Below, piece after piece: positions 47,589 through 57,570 of a DNA stretch of 64,000 nt. The stretch is from Acinetobacter lwoffii. Its GTDB lineage: Bacteria > Pseudomonadota > Gammaproteobacteria > Pseudomonadales > Moraxellaceae. Position numbers and translations under genes: made by a program. The stretch spans positions 1-64,000 of the forward strand of contig NZ_CP072549.1 in NCBI RefSeq assembly GCF_019343495.1, in the 5' to 3' direction. The notes under the pieces are model-generated. The model made no database searches, was not told the DNA's origin, and was given only the letters and a program-made list of their open reading frames with translations. Position 1 is the stretch's first letter. Every line of letters begins with the position of its first letter.

Positions 47589-47617
47589 TTGCCAAAAATC
47601 TAATTTATTTATATGAT
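47589..47617 (+). promoter_or_regulatory. promoter of second tRNA-Ser
   Basis: TTGCCA (47589-47594), 17-bp spacer, TATGAT (47612-47617). Same design as copy 1. Confidence 0.65.
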
Positions 47618-47626
47618 GGCGGCCAA

Positions 47627-47716
47627 GGAAGCGTGGCAGAGCGGTTTAATGCACCGGTCTTGAAAACCGACGAGGGTGTGAGTCCTCCGTGAGTTCGAAT
47701 CTCACCGCTTCCGCCA
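47627..47716 (+). tRNA. tRNA-Ser (TGA), copy 2
   Basis: Identical in sequence to the gene at 47264-47353, 363 bp downstream start to start. Both have their own promoter and terminator, so this is a tandem duplication of whole units. Confidence 0.95.
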
Positions 47717-47723
47717 AATTTTA

Positions 47724-47757
47724 AAAACCCCAGTCGAAAGATTGGGGTTTTTCTTTT
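47724..47757 (+). terminator. terminator after tRNA-Ser copy 2
   Basis: AAAACCCCAGTC-GAAA-GATTGGGGTTTT with one G-U pair. The first bases after the tRNA match copy 1, but the stem sequence differs. Confidence 0.85.
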
Positions 47758-47896
47758 TAGGCTGCAGATCTTGAATATTAAATTCTTCAGTCCTGAACTT
47801 AATTCATAAAATCTTGAAAAATGGACGTATCGGCCAAATATAGAGTCAGAGGCGTCAACGCGCTATCATACGCCCAAGCATCATATGGATCTCATT

Positions 47897-48964
47897 ATGA
47901 AAATTGTCGCAGATGAAAATCTGGCATTTACCGATTATTTCTTTTCCGAATTTGGTGATATTCAACATCGTGCAGGGCGAACCTTAAGCGCAGATGATGT
48001 CAAAGATGCCGATAGCCTATTGGTACGTTCAGTGACTCAGGTCAATGAAGTACTGCTACAGAATAGTTCGATTAAATTTGTGGGTAGTGCCACCATTGGC
48101 ACAGATCATTTGGATATTGCTGCATTAGAACAGCATGGGATTCAATGGAGTAATGCAGCCGGCTGTAATGCGCAAGCAGTGGCTGAATATGTGATTACCG
48201 CGTTATTGCAGGTGCGTCCTGAATTACTCGATGCCAATGCGACATTTACCTTGGGTATTGTCGGTTTGGGTAATGTCGGAACCCGACTGGCTTATATGGC
48301 GAAGCTCTTGGGCTGGCGCGTGATCGGTTGCGATCCTTTTGTGCAAAGAGAGCAGGTTGATCAAGTCGAATTTCATGAACTGCTGCAGCAGGCGGACGCC
48401 GTTTCAATTCATGTCCCTTTAACCAAAACAGGCATATATCCAACCTATCATTTATTTAATGCTACTGCGTTGGCAAAAATGCAGCCTGACGCGATCCTGA
48501 TTAACTCAGCGCGTGGGCCAGTGATTGAAGAAACTGCCTTAATTCAAGATATTAAAGCGACACAACGCCCCGTAATTTTGGATGTTTTTGAACACGAACC
48601 GCTGATTTCAGCAGAACTTCTGGATCTGGTGACTTTGGTGACTCCGCATATTGCCGGCTATAGCCTGGAAGGCAAGGCACGTGGTACCCAGATGATTTAC
48701 GAAGCTTTTTGTCAAACTTTCGGTTTTGCAGCCAATAAACAGTTTGAATCCCAGCTGCCTATCTGTGAGCAGTTTTTTCAGGGGCAGGATTTAAAAATGG
48801 CATTGCAACAGCATTTATCCCAAATTTATGACATTGCTCGTGATGATGCCAATCTACGTGCCTGTCTCAAAGAAGGCAAAATCGATCAGCAGGCATTTGA
48901 TCATTTACGTAAAACCTATCCGCTGCGTCGTGAGTGGGCAGCACATGGTGGGCCGAAGGCATGA
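47897..48964 (+). CDS. pdxB: erythronate-4-phosphate dehydrogenase
   Basis: 355 residues. NAD-dependent D-2-hydroxyacid dehydrogenase oxidising 4-phosphoerythronate in pyridoxal-5'-phosphate synthesis. The ATG at 47897 gives the canonical MKIVADENLAF; an in-frame ATG at 47885 is less likely. Visible are the Rossmann loop LGIVGLGNVGTRLA near 120, NSARGPVIEE, DVFEHEP and the catalytic His segment TPHIAGYSLEGKARGT; the last is PdxB-specific. A C-terminal PdxB dimerisation domain follows. The stop overlaps the epmA start (ATGA), implying translational coupling. Confidence 0.95.
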   Translation: MKIVADENLAFTDYFFSEFGDIQHRAGRTLSADDVKDADSLLVRSVTQVNEVLLQNSSIKFVGSATIGTDHLDIAALEQHGIQWSNAAGCNAQAVAEYVITALLQVRPELLDANATFTLGIVGLGNVGTRLAYMAKLLGWRVIGCDPFVQREQVDQVEFHELLQQADAVSIHVPLTKTGIYPTYHLFNATALAKMQPDAILINSARGPVIEETALIQDIKATQRPVILDVFEHEPLISAELLDLVTLVTPHIAGYSLEGKARGTQMIYEAFCQTFGFAANKQFESQLPICEQFFQGQDLKMALQQHLSQIYDIARDDANLRACLKEGKIDQQAFDHLRKTYPLRREWAAHGGPKA

Positions 48965-49935
48965 CGATGACGTATCAACCCACTTGTGACCTTCAAGCCA
49001 TGCGTGCACGGGCGACCTTATATCGTCAAATCCGTCAATTTTTCGCTGAGCGGGATGTATTAGAGGTGGAAACACCGATTTTGTCTCAAGCCGGTGTGAC
49101 CGATGTGCATTTAGCCTCGGTACAGGCACAGCGCCATGTGCTGGGTAAACTGAATACGCATTATTTGCAGACCTCACCCGAATTTGCTATGAAGCGCTTA
49201 TTGGCCAGTGGTAGTGGACCCATTTACCAAATCTGTAAGGTCTTCCGCAATGATGAGCATGGACGCAAGCACAATAGCGAATTCACCATGCTGGAATGGT
49301 ATCGCCCGGGATTTAGCTTAAAAGATCTGATGTTTGAAGTATCGGATTTGCTGAATGTGACTTTGAAAGCACGTTTTGGCGAAATCCGTCCGACCATTCT
49401 AAGCTATAAACATGCTTTCATGGATCGTCTGGATCTCAATCCACTTCAAGCCACTTTACAGGAACTGAAAGATTGCTGCCGCCGCGTTGGACTCAATCTG
49501 GATTTAGGCGAGGATCGTCTCGGTTATATCGACCTGTTATTTTCACATATGGTTGAACCTAGTCTGGGTTTTGATACTGCAGTATTCCTGACTGATTTCC
49601 CCCCTGAAATGGCATCACTGGCCAAAACCCGAACCGATGAAGATGGTGAACTGGTCGCCGCACGTTTTGAATTGTATATCGAAGGTTTAGAATTGGCCAA
49701 TGCCTATGATGAGCTGATTGATGCCGACGTATTGCGTTCGCGCTTTGAGGCGGATAATGCAGAACGGGCCAAGCTGGGCTTGCATGTCATGCCGATCGAT
49801 AAATATCTATTGGCAGCTTTACCGAATATGCCGGAATGTTCTGGAATTGCCCTTGGAATTGACCGTTTGTTGATGATTGCAACCAATCAAATGAAACTGG
49901 AGCAAGTGATTACTTTTCCGGCAGATATTTCCTGA
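48961..49935 (+). CDS. epmA: EF-P--(R)-beta-lysine ligase
   Basis: 324 residues. A truncated class II lysyl-tRNA-synthetase-like enzyme that attaches (R)-beta-lysine to elongation factor P. It lacks the anticodon-binding domain. Class II motifs are RQFFAERDVLEVETPILS (motif 1), FRNDEHGRKHNSEFTMLEWYRPG (motif 2) and GIALGIDRLLM (motif 3). The ATG at 48961 overlaps the pdxB stop by ATGA and is preferred over a longer in-frame start at 48934. Confidence 0.94.
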   Translation: MTMTYQPTCDLQAMRARATLYRQIRQFFAERDVLEVETPILSQAGVTDVHLASVQAQRHVLGKLNTHYLQTSPEFAMKRLLASGSGPIYQICKVFRNDEHGRKHNSEFTMLEWYRPGFSLKDLMFEVSDLLNVTLKARFGEIRPTILSYKHAFMDRLDLNPLQATLQELKDCCRRVGLNLDLGEDRLGYIDLLFSHMVEPSLGFDTAVFLTDFPPEMASLAKTRTDEDGELVAARFELYIEGLELANAYDELIDADVLRSRFEADNAERAKLGLHVMPIDKYLLAALPNMPECSGIALGIDRLLMIATNQMKLEQVITFPADIS

Positions 49936-49990
49936 TGGTACTGATCCAATATTTCTTAATTCCTTTTGTGATAAAGAGAAATTAAGCTAT

Positions 49991-50018
49991 TAAAAAAGCA
50001 CCCGAGGGTGCTTTTTTA
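49991..50018. terminator. bidirectional terminator between epmA and cca
   Basis: AAAAAAGCACCC-GA-GGGTGCTTTTTT. Confidence 0.9.
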
Positions 50019-51254
50019 TTATTCAATCGCTACGGTTTGTTGTGCTTTGAGTTCACCGAGTGCCTGAATCCGTCGTTCAATCAGCATTTCACCAATATCC
50101 GGACCCTGAATATCGGCAGGCAGGTCTTGTGCCTTGATGGCGCGTACGGTTTGCATGGCATCGAGGACATATTGTGCTTGTGGATAAGCACGATCTTCCA
50201 GACCTAGACGGCCACGTGAATCACATTCACACGCCTGGACGAAAGCTTCGACACGTTCAGGGCGACGTAACACATCCAGACGTTGCAATAATCGCCATAA
50301 GGTTCCCGGCTTAAGATTGAAGGCCTGATGGCATTTTAGATGCTCTTTGCACACCGCCAAAGCCAGCTGCTTGGTATACGTCGGCACTTTTAAACGGTCA
50401 CACAGTTCATTCACTGGCTTGATGCCACGCTCTTCATGCATGATATGTCGCGGTAATTCTTCAACCGGCGTTAAAGCTTTTCCTAAGTCATGCACTAAAA
50501 CGGCAAAACGTACATCCAGACTATAATTTTGACGACACGCCTGCTGCAAGGACATCATCGTGTGAATGCCGCAGTCAATTTCCGGATGATATTCTGGGCG
50601 TTGTGGAATGCCATATAAGGCATCAATCTCAGGGAATAGCACCTTTAAAGCACCACATTGACGTAATACTTCAAAATACACATCAGCATGACGTTCGGAT
50701 AATGCACGGGAAGTCTCTTTCCAGACGCGTTCTGGTGTCAATGCATTTAATTCACCGGTTTCAGTCAAGCGTTGCATTAATGCCAAGGTTTCATCGGCAA
50801 TCACAAAGCCTGCACTGGTATAACGGGCAGCAAAACGGGCTATTCGTAGTACGCGCAATGGATCTTCGATAAAGGCATCGGAAACATGACGTAGAATCCG
50901 GTTTTCCAAGTCCTGCTGACCACCATAGGGATCATAAACCTGGCCGGCATCATCCATGGCCATGGCATTAATGGTCAAATCGCGACGAATCAGATCCTGC
51001 TCTAGCGTAACGCTGACATCGGTATGAAACTCAAAACCATGATAACCGGCGCCAGATTTACGTTCGGTACGCGCCAGTGCGTATTCTTCTTTTGTTTGGG
51101 GATGTAGAAAAACAGGAAAATCTTTGCCTACGGGCTGATAGCCTAAGTCAAGCATTTGCGCGGGAGTTGCACCAACGACCACATAATCTTTTTCGTGATA
51201 GGGGTGTCCGAGCAAATGATCTCGAACTGCGCCCCCTACTAAATAAACTTGCAT
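50019..51254 (-). CDS. cca: multifunctional CCA tRNA nucleotidyltransferase
   Basis: 411 residues. Adds or repairs the CCA end of tRNAs; gammaproteobacterial Cca also has phosphatase/phosphodiesterase activity in an HD domain. The nucleotidyltransferase head starts VYLVGGAVRDHLLGHP with the catalytic DxD-like KDYVVVG; the ERRDLTINAMA-type RRDLTINAMAMDD motif and EDPLRVLRIARFAARY follow. The HD domain lies at about 225-330 (FAVLVHDLGKALTP). Transcribed away from a maeB terminator. Confidence 0.95.
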   Translation of the reverse strand: MQVYLVGGAVRDHLLGHPYHEKDYVVVGATPAQMLDLGYQPVGKDFPVFLHPQTKEEYALARTERKSGAGYHGFEFHTDVSVTLEQDLIRRDLTINAMAMDDAGQVYDPYGGQQDLENRILRHVSDAFIEDPLRVLRIARFAARYTSAGFVIADETLALMQRLTETGELNALTPERVWKETSRALSERHADVYFEVLRQCGALKVLFPEIDALYGIPQRPEYHPEIDCGIHTMMSLQQACRQNYSLDVRFAVLVHDLGKALTPVEELPRHIMHEERGIKPVNELCDRLKVPTYTKQLALAVCKEHLKCHQAFNLKPGTLWRLLQRLDVLRRPERVEAFVQACECDSRGRLGLEDRAYPQAQYVLDAMQTVRAIKAQDLPADIQGPDIGEMLIERRIQALGELKAQQTVAIE

Positions 51255-51255
51255 G

Positions 51256-51304
51256 AAAAAACCTCTATTCTTACAAGCATCATGCTACAGAATAGAGGTT
51301 TTCT
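51256..51304 (-). terminator. maeB terminator
   Basis: Stem AACCTCTATTCT/AGAATAGAGGTT (12 bp) enclosing a small inner palindrome, with six T residues on the minus strand. It lies just ahead of the cca start. Confidence 0.8.
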
Positions 51305-51348
51305 CAAGTTAAGAAACGAGGCTGATGCGTCGTTATCTTGTCATTGGC

Positions 51349-53628
51349 TTAAAGTGCATCTTGTTCCGCTTGCTGGATTTCTGCAACAGTGAGTGCGGTC
51401 ATGTTGATTACACGACGCGTAGTCGCAGTCGGCGTCAAAATGTGCACAGGTTTCGCAGCACCCAACAGAATTGGACCAATCGTTACGTTGTTGCCTGAAG
51501 TTGCCTTTAACAGGTTAAACGAGATATTGGCAGCATCCAGATTCGGCATGATCAGCAGGTTTGCAGAGCCTTTGAAACGTGAATTCGGGAATGCAAACTG
51601 ACGAATGTTCTCATCCAGTGCAGCATCACCGTGCATTTCACCTTCAACTTCCAGCTCAGGCGCGATTTCAGACAGGATGTCATACACCTTACGCATTTTT
51701 TGCGCGCTGGCATCATGCTGGTCTGAACCGAAGCTTGAGTGAGAAAGCAGGGCAATACGTGGCGTCATACCAAAACGGCGAACTTCTTCAGCGGCTAGAA
51801 TGGTCATTTCAGCCAGCTGTTCAGCCGTTGGGTTGGTGTTGACATAGGTATCGGCAATGAACAGGTTACGGTCTTCAAGCATCAAGGCATTTAGGGTAAA
51901 GAAAGTGTTATGACCATCTTTCTTGCCAATGATGTTGCTGACGAAGTCCAGATGAATATCGTAGCTTGAATACGTACCACACAGCATACCGTCTGCCATG
52001 CCATGTTTCACCAGCATCGCTGCGATCAGGGTCGAGCGGCGACGTGCTTCACGCTGTGCATATTCAGGCGTTACACCCTTACGCTGCATGATGTTGTAGT
52101 AATCGTCTGCAAACATTTCATAGTTCGGGTTCTTTTCCTGATCAACAATCGTGATATTCACGCCATCTTCAAGACGTAGGCCCAATTTTTTAATGTTAGC
52201 TTCAATGACAGCTGGGCGACCCACCAGAATTGGAATTGCCAAACCATCATCTACTGCAATTTGAACTGCACGAAGTACACGCAGGTCTTCACCTTCCGCA
52301 TAAGCAATACGTTTAGGATCAGATTTAGCCTGTTCAAAGATTGGTTTCATCATGAATGCAGAGTTGTAGACAAACTCAGACAAACGTTGACGATAATGCG
52401 AGAAATCTGTGATTGGACGTGTCGCAACACCCGAATCCATTGCTGCTTGTGCCACAGCAGGTGCAATCTCTAGGATCAAGCGTTGATCCAGTGGACCCGG
52501 AATCAGGTATTCACGGCCAAATGATGCCGATTTTTCACCATAAGTCGCCGCATCAGCTTCAACGTGTGCCATACGCGCGATCGCGTGGACACAGGCAATT
52601 TTCATTTCTTCGTTAATGGTGGTTGCGCCAACGTCCAGCGCACCACGGAAGATGTATGGGAAGCACAGTGCGTTATTCACCTGGTTCGGATAGTCAGAAC
52701 GACCAGTCGCCATGATCACGTCATCACGAACTTCATGCGCATGTTCAGGCAGAATTTCTGGATCCGGGTTCGCCAAGGCAAAGATGATCGGATCTTCAGC
52801 CATGACCTTGACCATTTCTTTGGTCAAAATGCCCGCAGCAGAAAGACCAAGGAACATGTCTGCACCTGAAATCACGTCACCAAGCTGAGTAGCTTCAATG
52901 TCTTGTACATAGGCTTTCTTAGATTCATCCAGGCCTTCGCGATGTGTAGTCAGCAGACCGCGTGAATCGGCAACGATGATGTTCTCTTTTTTAGCACCCA
53001 GAGCGCAAAGCAGATTTAAACAAGACAGTGCAGCAGCACCCGCGCCTGAAGCCACGATCTTGATGTCTTCAATTTTTTTACCGTTGATTTGTAACGCGTT
53101 GAGGAGCGCAGAACCGACAATAATCGAAGTACCGTGCTGATCATCATGGAATACTGGAATATTCATGCGTTCACGCAATTTTTGCTCGATATAGAAACAC
53201 TCTGGCGCCTTGATATCTTCAAGGTTAATCCCGCCAAAAGTCGGTTCTAATGCAGCTACAATATCCACAATTTTGTCTGGATCATTTTCAGCAATTTCGA
53301 TATCGAATACATCAACGCCAGCGAATTTTTTGAATAATACGCCTTTACCTTCCATCACTGGTTTAGAAGCCAAAGGACCAATATTACCCAAGCCAAGCAC
53401 GGCAGTACCGTTGGTCACTACAGCAACCAGGTTGCCACGAGCCGTATACAATGCAGCAGTTGAAGGATCGCGTTCAATCTCAAGACATGGTGCAGCTACG
53501 CCAGGCGAGTAAGCAAGGGCCAAGTCACGTTGGTTGACCAATTGTTTGCTTGGTGTAACGCTGATTTTCCCCGGGGTAGGAAACTCGTGATAGTAAAGGG
53601 CCTGTTGCTTTAAAGATTGTTCGTCCAT
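51349..53628 (-). CDS. maeB: NADP-dependent malic enzyme (MaeB type)
   Basis: 759 residues from the ATG at 53628. Decarboxylates malate to pyruvate, producing NADPH. Malic N-terminal domain ([14 protein letters not shown] at about 35-50), then the NAD(P)-binding domain ([13 protein letters not shown]), then a C-terminal phosphotransacetylase-like domain from about 430 ([32 protein letters not shown] ending) that is regulatory in MaeB. The upstream in-frame start at 53670 is rejected because GAGAG lies properly before 53628. With isocitrate lyase it supports gluconeogenic growth on acetate or fatty acids. Confidence 0.95.
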   Translation of the reverse strand: MDEQSLKQQALYYHEFPTPGKISVTPSKQLVNQRDLALAYSPGVAAPCLEIERDPSTAALYTARGNLVAVVTNGTAVLGLGNIGPLASKPVMEGKGVLFKKFAGVDVFDIEIAENDPDKIVDIVAALEPTFGGINLEDIKAPECFYIEQKLRERMNIPVFHDDQHGTSIIVGSALLNALQINGKKIEDIKIVASGAGAAALSCLNLLCALGAKKENIIVADSRGLLTTHREGLDESKKAYVQDIEATQLGDVISGADMFLGLSAAGILTKEMVKVMAEDPIIFALANPDPEILPEHAHEVRDDVIMATGRSDYPNQVNNALCFPYIFRGALDVGATTINEEMKIACVHAIARMAHVEADAATYGEKSASFGREYLIPGPLDQRLILEIAPAVAQAAMDSGVATRPITDFSHYRQRLSEFVYNSAFMMKPIFEQAKSDPKRIAYAEGEDLRVLRAVQIAVDDGLAIPILVGRPAVIEANIKKLGLRLEDGVNITIVDQEKNPNYEMFADDYYNIMQRKGVTPEYAQREARRRSTLIAAMLVKHGMADGMLCGTYSSYDIHLDFVSNIIGKKDGHNTFFTLNALMLEDRNLFIADTYVNTNPTAEQLAEMTILAAEEVRRFGMTPRIALLSHSSFGSDQHDASAQKMRKVYDILSEIAPELEVEGEMHGDAALDENIRQFAFPNSRFKGSANLLIMPNLDAANISFNLLKATSGNNVTIGPILLGAAKPVHILTPTATTRRVINMTALTVAEIQQAEQDAL

Positions 53629-53768
53629 CAGTCTCTCGATCGTTGTAAAGATTACCCGGTCAGCGGGCAAAGAATTTATTTATGTTCCTGAATATACCAT
53701 TTGTTAGCCAGTTCGGACAGACAAAGACGGCCGTTTTTCCAACAAACTTATTGTGGTGGGGTATGGAC

Positions 53769-56654
53769 TTAGACTTGGGGTATATAAGTCTGATGCGTCT
53801 TGTCTCGCACTAAATAAGCGGTTGCATCCTGCTCAGGAAGCGGTTTGGAAAATAAGTAACCCTGGGCAATATCACAGTCTAAATCACGTAGATATTCTAG
53901 CTGTTCTTCAGTCTCGATCCCTTCCGCGACCACGGTCATGCCCATGGCTTTACCCATGGCCACCATGGCGCTGACAATCGCTGCCTGTTTGTTTTCCCCA
54001 ATCTTGCAAACAAAACTGCGATCAATTTTTAAGGTATCAATTGGAAAATCAGCAAGATAGGAGAGAGAAGAATAACCTGTACCGAAATCATCTAGGGCAA
54101 TATGAATATGTCGCTGTTTAATTTCATTCAGCAGGTTTTTGACCGCTTCCGAATTTTCAATTAAAGAAGATTCGGTAATTTCCAGCTCCAGGCTGGCGCC
54201 AGAAATATGGTTGTCTGCAATGGCTTGGTCCAGATCATCAAGTAATTGACCACGACGCAATTGCTGCGCCACGATATTGACTGATACACAAATATGATTA
54301 AAGCCCAGATCATTCCATTGGCGAATCTGTTTAGCGGCCTGCTGGATCACCAGACGGCCAATGTCTGAAATCAGGCTGGTCTGTTCCGCTAAGGGGATAA
54401 ACAGCCCGGGTGCAATAATGCCTTTTTCTGGATGGTTCCAGCGAATCAGCGCTTCAAAGCCATAAATGCTTTGATCGCTAAAATTGATTTTTGGCTGATA
54501 ATACACCACCAGCTCATTATTCTGGATCGCTTTACGCAAATCCCGTTCCAGGAAAACCCCTTTATTCTGTAATGAATGATTTTCACTAGAATAAAAATGA
54601 ATGGTGTTGCCACCGAGATTTTTGGCTTCGTTCAATGCCTGTTCGGCGCAGTTATTTAAATAATCCAGCTGACGGCCATGATCCGGATAGAATGCCACGC
54701 CCATGGACAGGGTAATCACATGATCCTGACCGTAAATATTAAACGGTCTGCTAAAGGCCTGAGCAATGCGTTCACAATGGTGCTGAACTGAAGGGCGAAT
54801 ATGTGAAATTTCATAGAGAATCGCAAAATCATCACCGTTTAGATGTGCAACAAATAGCGCTTCTGCATTGGTCATCCGCAGCCGCTGCGCCACCTGGCGT
54901 AGAAGTTCATCACCGCCGTTATTGGATAGATATTCATTCAATGGGCGGAAACGGTCGATATTAAGCCGAATCACAGCCATCTCTTTAATCGAGTCTTTTT
55001 GCGAAACCAGATACTGATGTAGCTGATAGTTATAATAAAAGCGGTTCGGCAAGTCAGTCAGTGTGTCGTAATTTTCCAGATAGGACAGGCGCTGTTCCTG
55101 TAATTTACGTTCAGTCAGATCTGATACGATGCCAATATAATGGGTAATCCGGCCTTCATCATCAGTCACGGCATTAATATGCAGCCATAAGGTGGATTCT
55201 TTGCCAGACAGAAATTTGGCATAAACCTCTCCATCATAAGAGCCAATCTTTTGAATCTGTTTGACAATATTGGCCTGAAAAGTACGTTGCTGGGATTTAT
55301 TTTGCACTGCAATATCAAATAAGGATTTACCGATAATCTCGTCACGCTCAAAACCGCTCAGGTATTCGTAGTGAGGATTGACATCGATATAATCTAATTC
55401 AGGATTCAGAATGAAAATCCCTTCCGCAGCCTGTTCCAGTACACTGGCCACCAGCTTTAAACGTTCTTGAGACAGACGTTCCTGCTGGATATCACGACGG
55501 ATGCCCACCATACGCAAGGGTTTTTTATTTTTAGGATCACGACTGATCACCCGGCCAATATCATGTACCCAACTCCAGCCACCTTCACTGAGCTTGATCC
55601 GGTAAGTGGCATCATAGCGTTCAATCTGGCCACGCAGATGCTGCTTCATATTGCGCTTAAAATAGGCCAGATCTTCAGGGTGAATCAGATACTGTAATTG
55701 CAGATGATGATCTTTGGAATCGCGCAGAATCTTTTCGTCTTTATGATTGGTTAAGGTGATGCTGCGCTCTTGAATATTCCAGTCCCATGGCCGAATACCG
55801 GCAATTTCATGTGCAAGTTTTAGATTCTGCTGCTGATTCTTCAGGTCATGATTGATCTGTTCAATATCATAGGTACGTTCCCGTACTTTTTGCTCCAGCA
55901 ATTGGTTACTGAGCTGTAATTGCTGTTCAATATCTTTGGATTTATTGACTTCAGTTTTGAGTTGCTGGCACAGTTCATCAGTCCAATGCACTTGCTGTTC
56001 TGCATTTTTCACCAAAATATCATTTTCCGCATACAGACGTGAGGTGCGGCTGTGAATTCGATAACTACTTGTCGCGCACAGCAGAATCACTATGAGCGCA
56101 AAGTTTAAGGCCAGACCAAAAAAGGGATTGGAATGACCGACATGGTCAAGCTGCGACAGTAAAAAAGGGAATAAGGACGGCAAAAAGACCAGACAAAAAT
56201 AGCTCAGTTTCTGGGTCAGGTAGGTCAGGCCAAATGCTTGGCTTACAATCAGCAACAAGGCAGACAAGGTCAGTGCTTCAATATCTTCAAATACAGGATT
56301 GGCCTGCGGCAAATAGTAATAAATTGTATAAATACCGGCCGCGATACAGCTTCCGACTGCAAGGCTCTGCATCTGTAACCAGCGGTGCGCACTTTTCTGA
56401 TTATATTGTTCGGGTTTGAAATACACCGTATTCACCAGCCAGCACATGCTGACCAGAAGTTCTGTCAGAATAAACCAGGTATTAAAATACGTATTAGAAG
56501 GACTATATTGAATGTGATAAATACAAAAAATATAGAGGCAAATCACCATGATACTGAGCAAAAAATAGCGACTATGGCGAAGCGTATTCGCAATTTGAGC
56601 ATCATGCAAATGCTGCTGAATATAGTCGTCCTGATTATCAACCATGTGATTCAA
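53769..56654 (-). CDS. PAS-GGDEF-EAL protein, probable c-di-GMP phosphodiesterase
   Basis: 961 residues. Five to six N-terminal membrane helices (about 30-215), a coiled-coil stretch (about 225-285), two PAS domains with PAC (about 285-400 and 405-530), a GGDEF domain (about 545-690) and an EAL domain (about 705-950). The GGDEF signature is degenerate (NGDDF in AHLNGDDFAIL), so cyclase activity is doubtful. The EAL residues look intact: FEALIRWNHPEKG, ELEITESSLIEN, DDFGTGYSSLSYL and LKIDRSFV. The net prediction is a membrane-bound phosphodiesterase tuned by PAS input and possibly by GTP binding to GGDEF. No signalling partner is adjacent. Confidence 0.9.
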   Translation of the reverse strand: MNHMVDNQDDYIQQHLHDAQIANTLRHSRYFLLSIMVICLYIFCIYHIQYSPSNTYFNTWFILTELLVSMCWLVNTVYFKPEQYNQKSAHRWLQMQSLAVGSCIAAGIYTIYYYLPQANPVFEDIEALTLSALLLIVSQAFGLTYLTQKLSYFCLVFLPSLFPFLLSQLDHVGHSNPFFGLALNFALIVILLCATSSYRIHSRTSRLYAENDILVKNAEQQVHWTDELCQQLKTEVNKSKDIEQQLQLSNQLLEQKVRERTYDIEQINHDLKNQQQNLKLAHEIAGIRPWDWNIQERSITLTNHKDEKILRDSKDHHLQLQYLIHPEDLAYFKRNMKQHLRGQIERYDATYRIKLSEGGWSWVHDIGRVISRDPKNKKPLRMVGIRRDIQQERLSQERLKLVASVLEQAAEGIFILNPELDYIDVNPHYEYLSGFERDEIIGKSLFDIAVQNKSQQRTFQANIVKQIQKIGSYDGEVYAKFLSGKESTLWLHINAVTDDEGRITHYIGIVSDLTERKLQEQRLSYLENYDTLTDLPNRFYYNYQLHQYLVSQKDSIKEMAVIRLNIDRFRPLNEYLSNNGGDELLRQVAQRLRMTNAEALFVAHLNGDDFAILYEISHIRPSVQHHCERIAQAFSRPFNIYGQDHVITLSMGVAFYPDHGRQLDYLNNCAEQALNEAKNLGGNTIHFYSSENHSLQNKGVFLERDLRKAIQNNELVVYYQPKINFSDQSIYGFEALIRWNHPEKGIIAPGLFIPLAEQTSLISDIGRLVIQQAAKQIRQWNDLGFNHICVSVNIVAQQLRRGQLLDDLDQAIADNHISGASLELEITESSLIENSEAVKNLLNEIKQRHIHIALDDFGTGYSSLSYLADFPIDTLKIDRSFVCKIGENKQAAIVSAMVAMGKAMGMTVVAEGIETEEQLEYLRDLDCDIAQGYLFSKPLPEQDATAYLVRDKTHQTYIPQV

Positions 56655-56822
56655 TGCCTGTATTCATCCTAAACGGTTTTCGTCCTTGTGCATTGTTGTT
56701 ATAAAAACCCCAGGAAATGTGTGAAATCAATTAATAAGTATTTGTTATTCTTTAGTCGAGATTAGATGTCTTAAAAATAAAAATCAACAAAATTAAAGAC
56801 AAATTTTTACCCATCCGATGAA

Positions 56823-57533
56823 CTAAAGCACATAATTCAAAATTGACAGGGCAACAACAGGAGCAGTTTCGGTACGTAGTACACGCTCGCCGATACACCA
56901 GTTGAGAAAACCTTTCTGGTTTGCGGCACTAATTTCTGCCTCACTCAAGCCACCTTCGGGGCCAATCAGCAGGGCAAGATCTAAAGTCGCATCTGCCAGT
57001 ACATCTGTTTCATCTTTATTAGGTGCTAAAACCAGTTTGGTGTTCGGAAGTTCAGTATCCAGCCATTTTTCAAGTGACATGGGCGCTAAAATTTCAGGCA
57101 CAATGTTTAGACCACATTGTTCACAAGCCGCAATAGCAATGCCTTGCCAGTGATCCAGCTTTTTCTGGTCGCGATCATACTTTAAACGCATTTCACAACG
57201 ATCCGAAGTCAGCAGCTGAATTTCGGAAACGCCCAGTTCGACTGCTTTCTGAATCGCATAATCCATACGGTCGCCTTTACTCATCACCTGACCGAGCAAA
57301 GCCTGGAACTTTGGTGTGCGATTGGCAGGATTAAATGCATTGACCGAGACGGTGGCTGATTTTTTAGCAACCTCGGTTAAAGTCACGTCATATTCGCCAC
57401 CCTGTCCATTGAACAGGGTCGCACTTTCACCGACTTGCGCGCGTAAAACCTTTACCCAATGATGAAATACAGTTTCCGTAAGCTCAAGGCTGACATCAAC
57501 AGTTAAATCAGCATCTATATAAAAACGTGGCAT
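56823..57533 (-). CDS. rsmE: 16S rRNA m3U1498 methyltransferase
   Basis: 236 residues. SPOUT-class enzyme methylating N3 of U1498 in 16S rRNA. PUA-like N-terminal domain (MPRFYIDADL...HHWVKVLRAQVG), QVMSKGDRMDYAIQKAVELGVSEIQLL in the middle and the SAM knot LLIGPEGGLSEAEI near 190, ending RVLRTETAPVVALSIL. Lies 37 bp beyond metF on the same strand. Confidence 0.95.
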   Translation of the reverse strand: MPRFYIDADLTVDVSLELTETVFHHWVKVLRAQVGESATLFNGQGGEYDVTLTEVAKKSATVSVNAFNPANRTPKFQALLGQVMSKGDRMDYAIQKAVELGVSEIQLLTSDRCEMRLKYDRDQKKLDHWQGIAIAACEQCGLNIVPEILAPMSLEKWLDTELPNTKLVLAPNKDETDVLADATLDLALLIGPEGGLSEAEISAANQKGFLNWCIGERVLRTETAPVVALSILNYVL

Positions 57534-57570
57534 TGATCGTTCTACTCAAAAAATCGGTGAAATAAAGGGC

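Noticed and set aside
53626..53670. Longer maeB start at 53670
   Set aside because: The ATG at 53628 has a good GAGAG site and matches the usual MaeB N-terminus.
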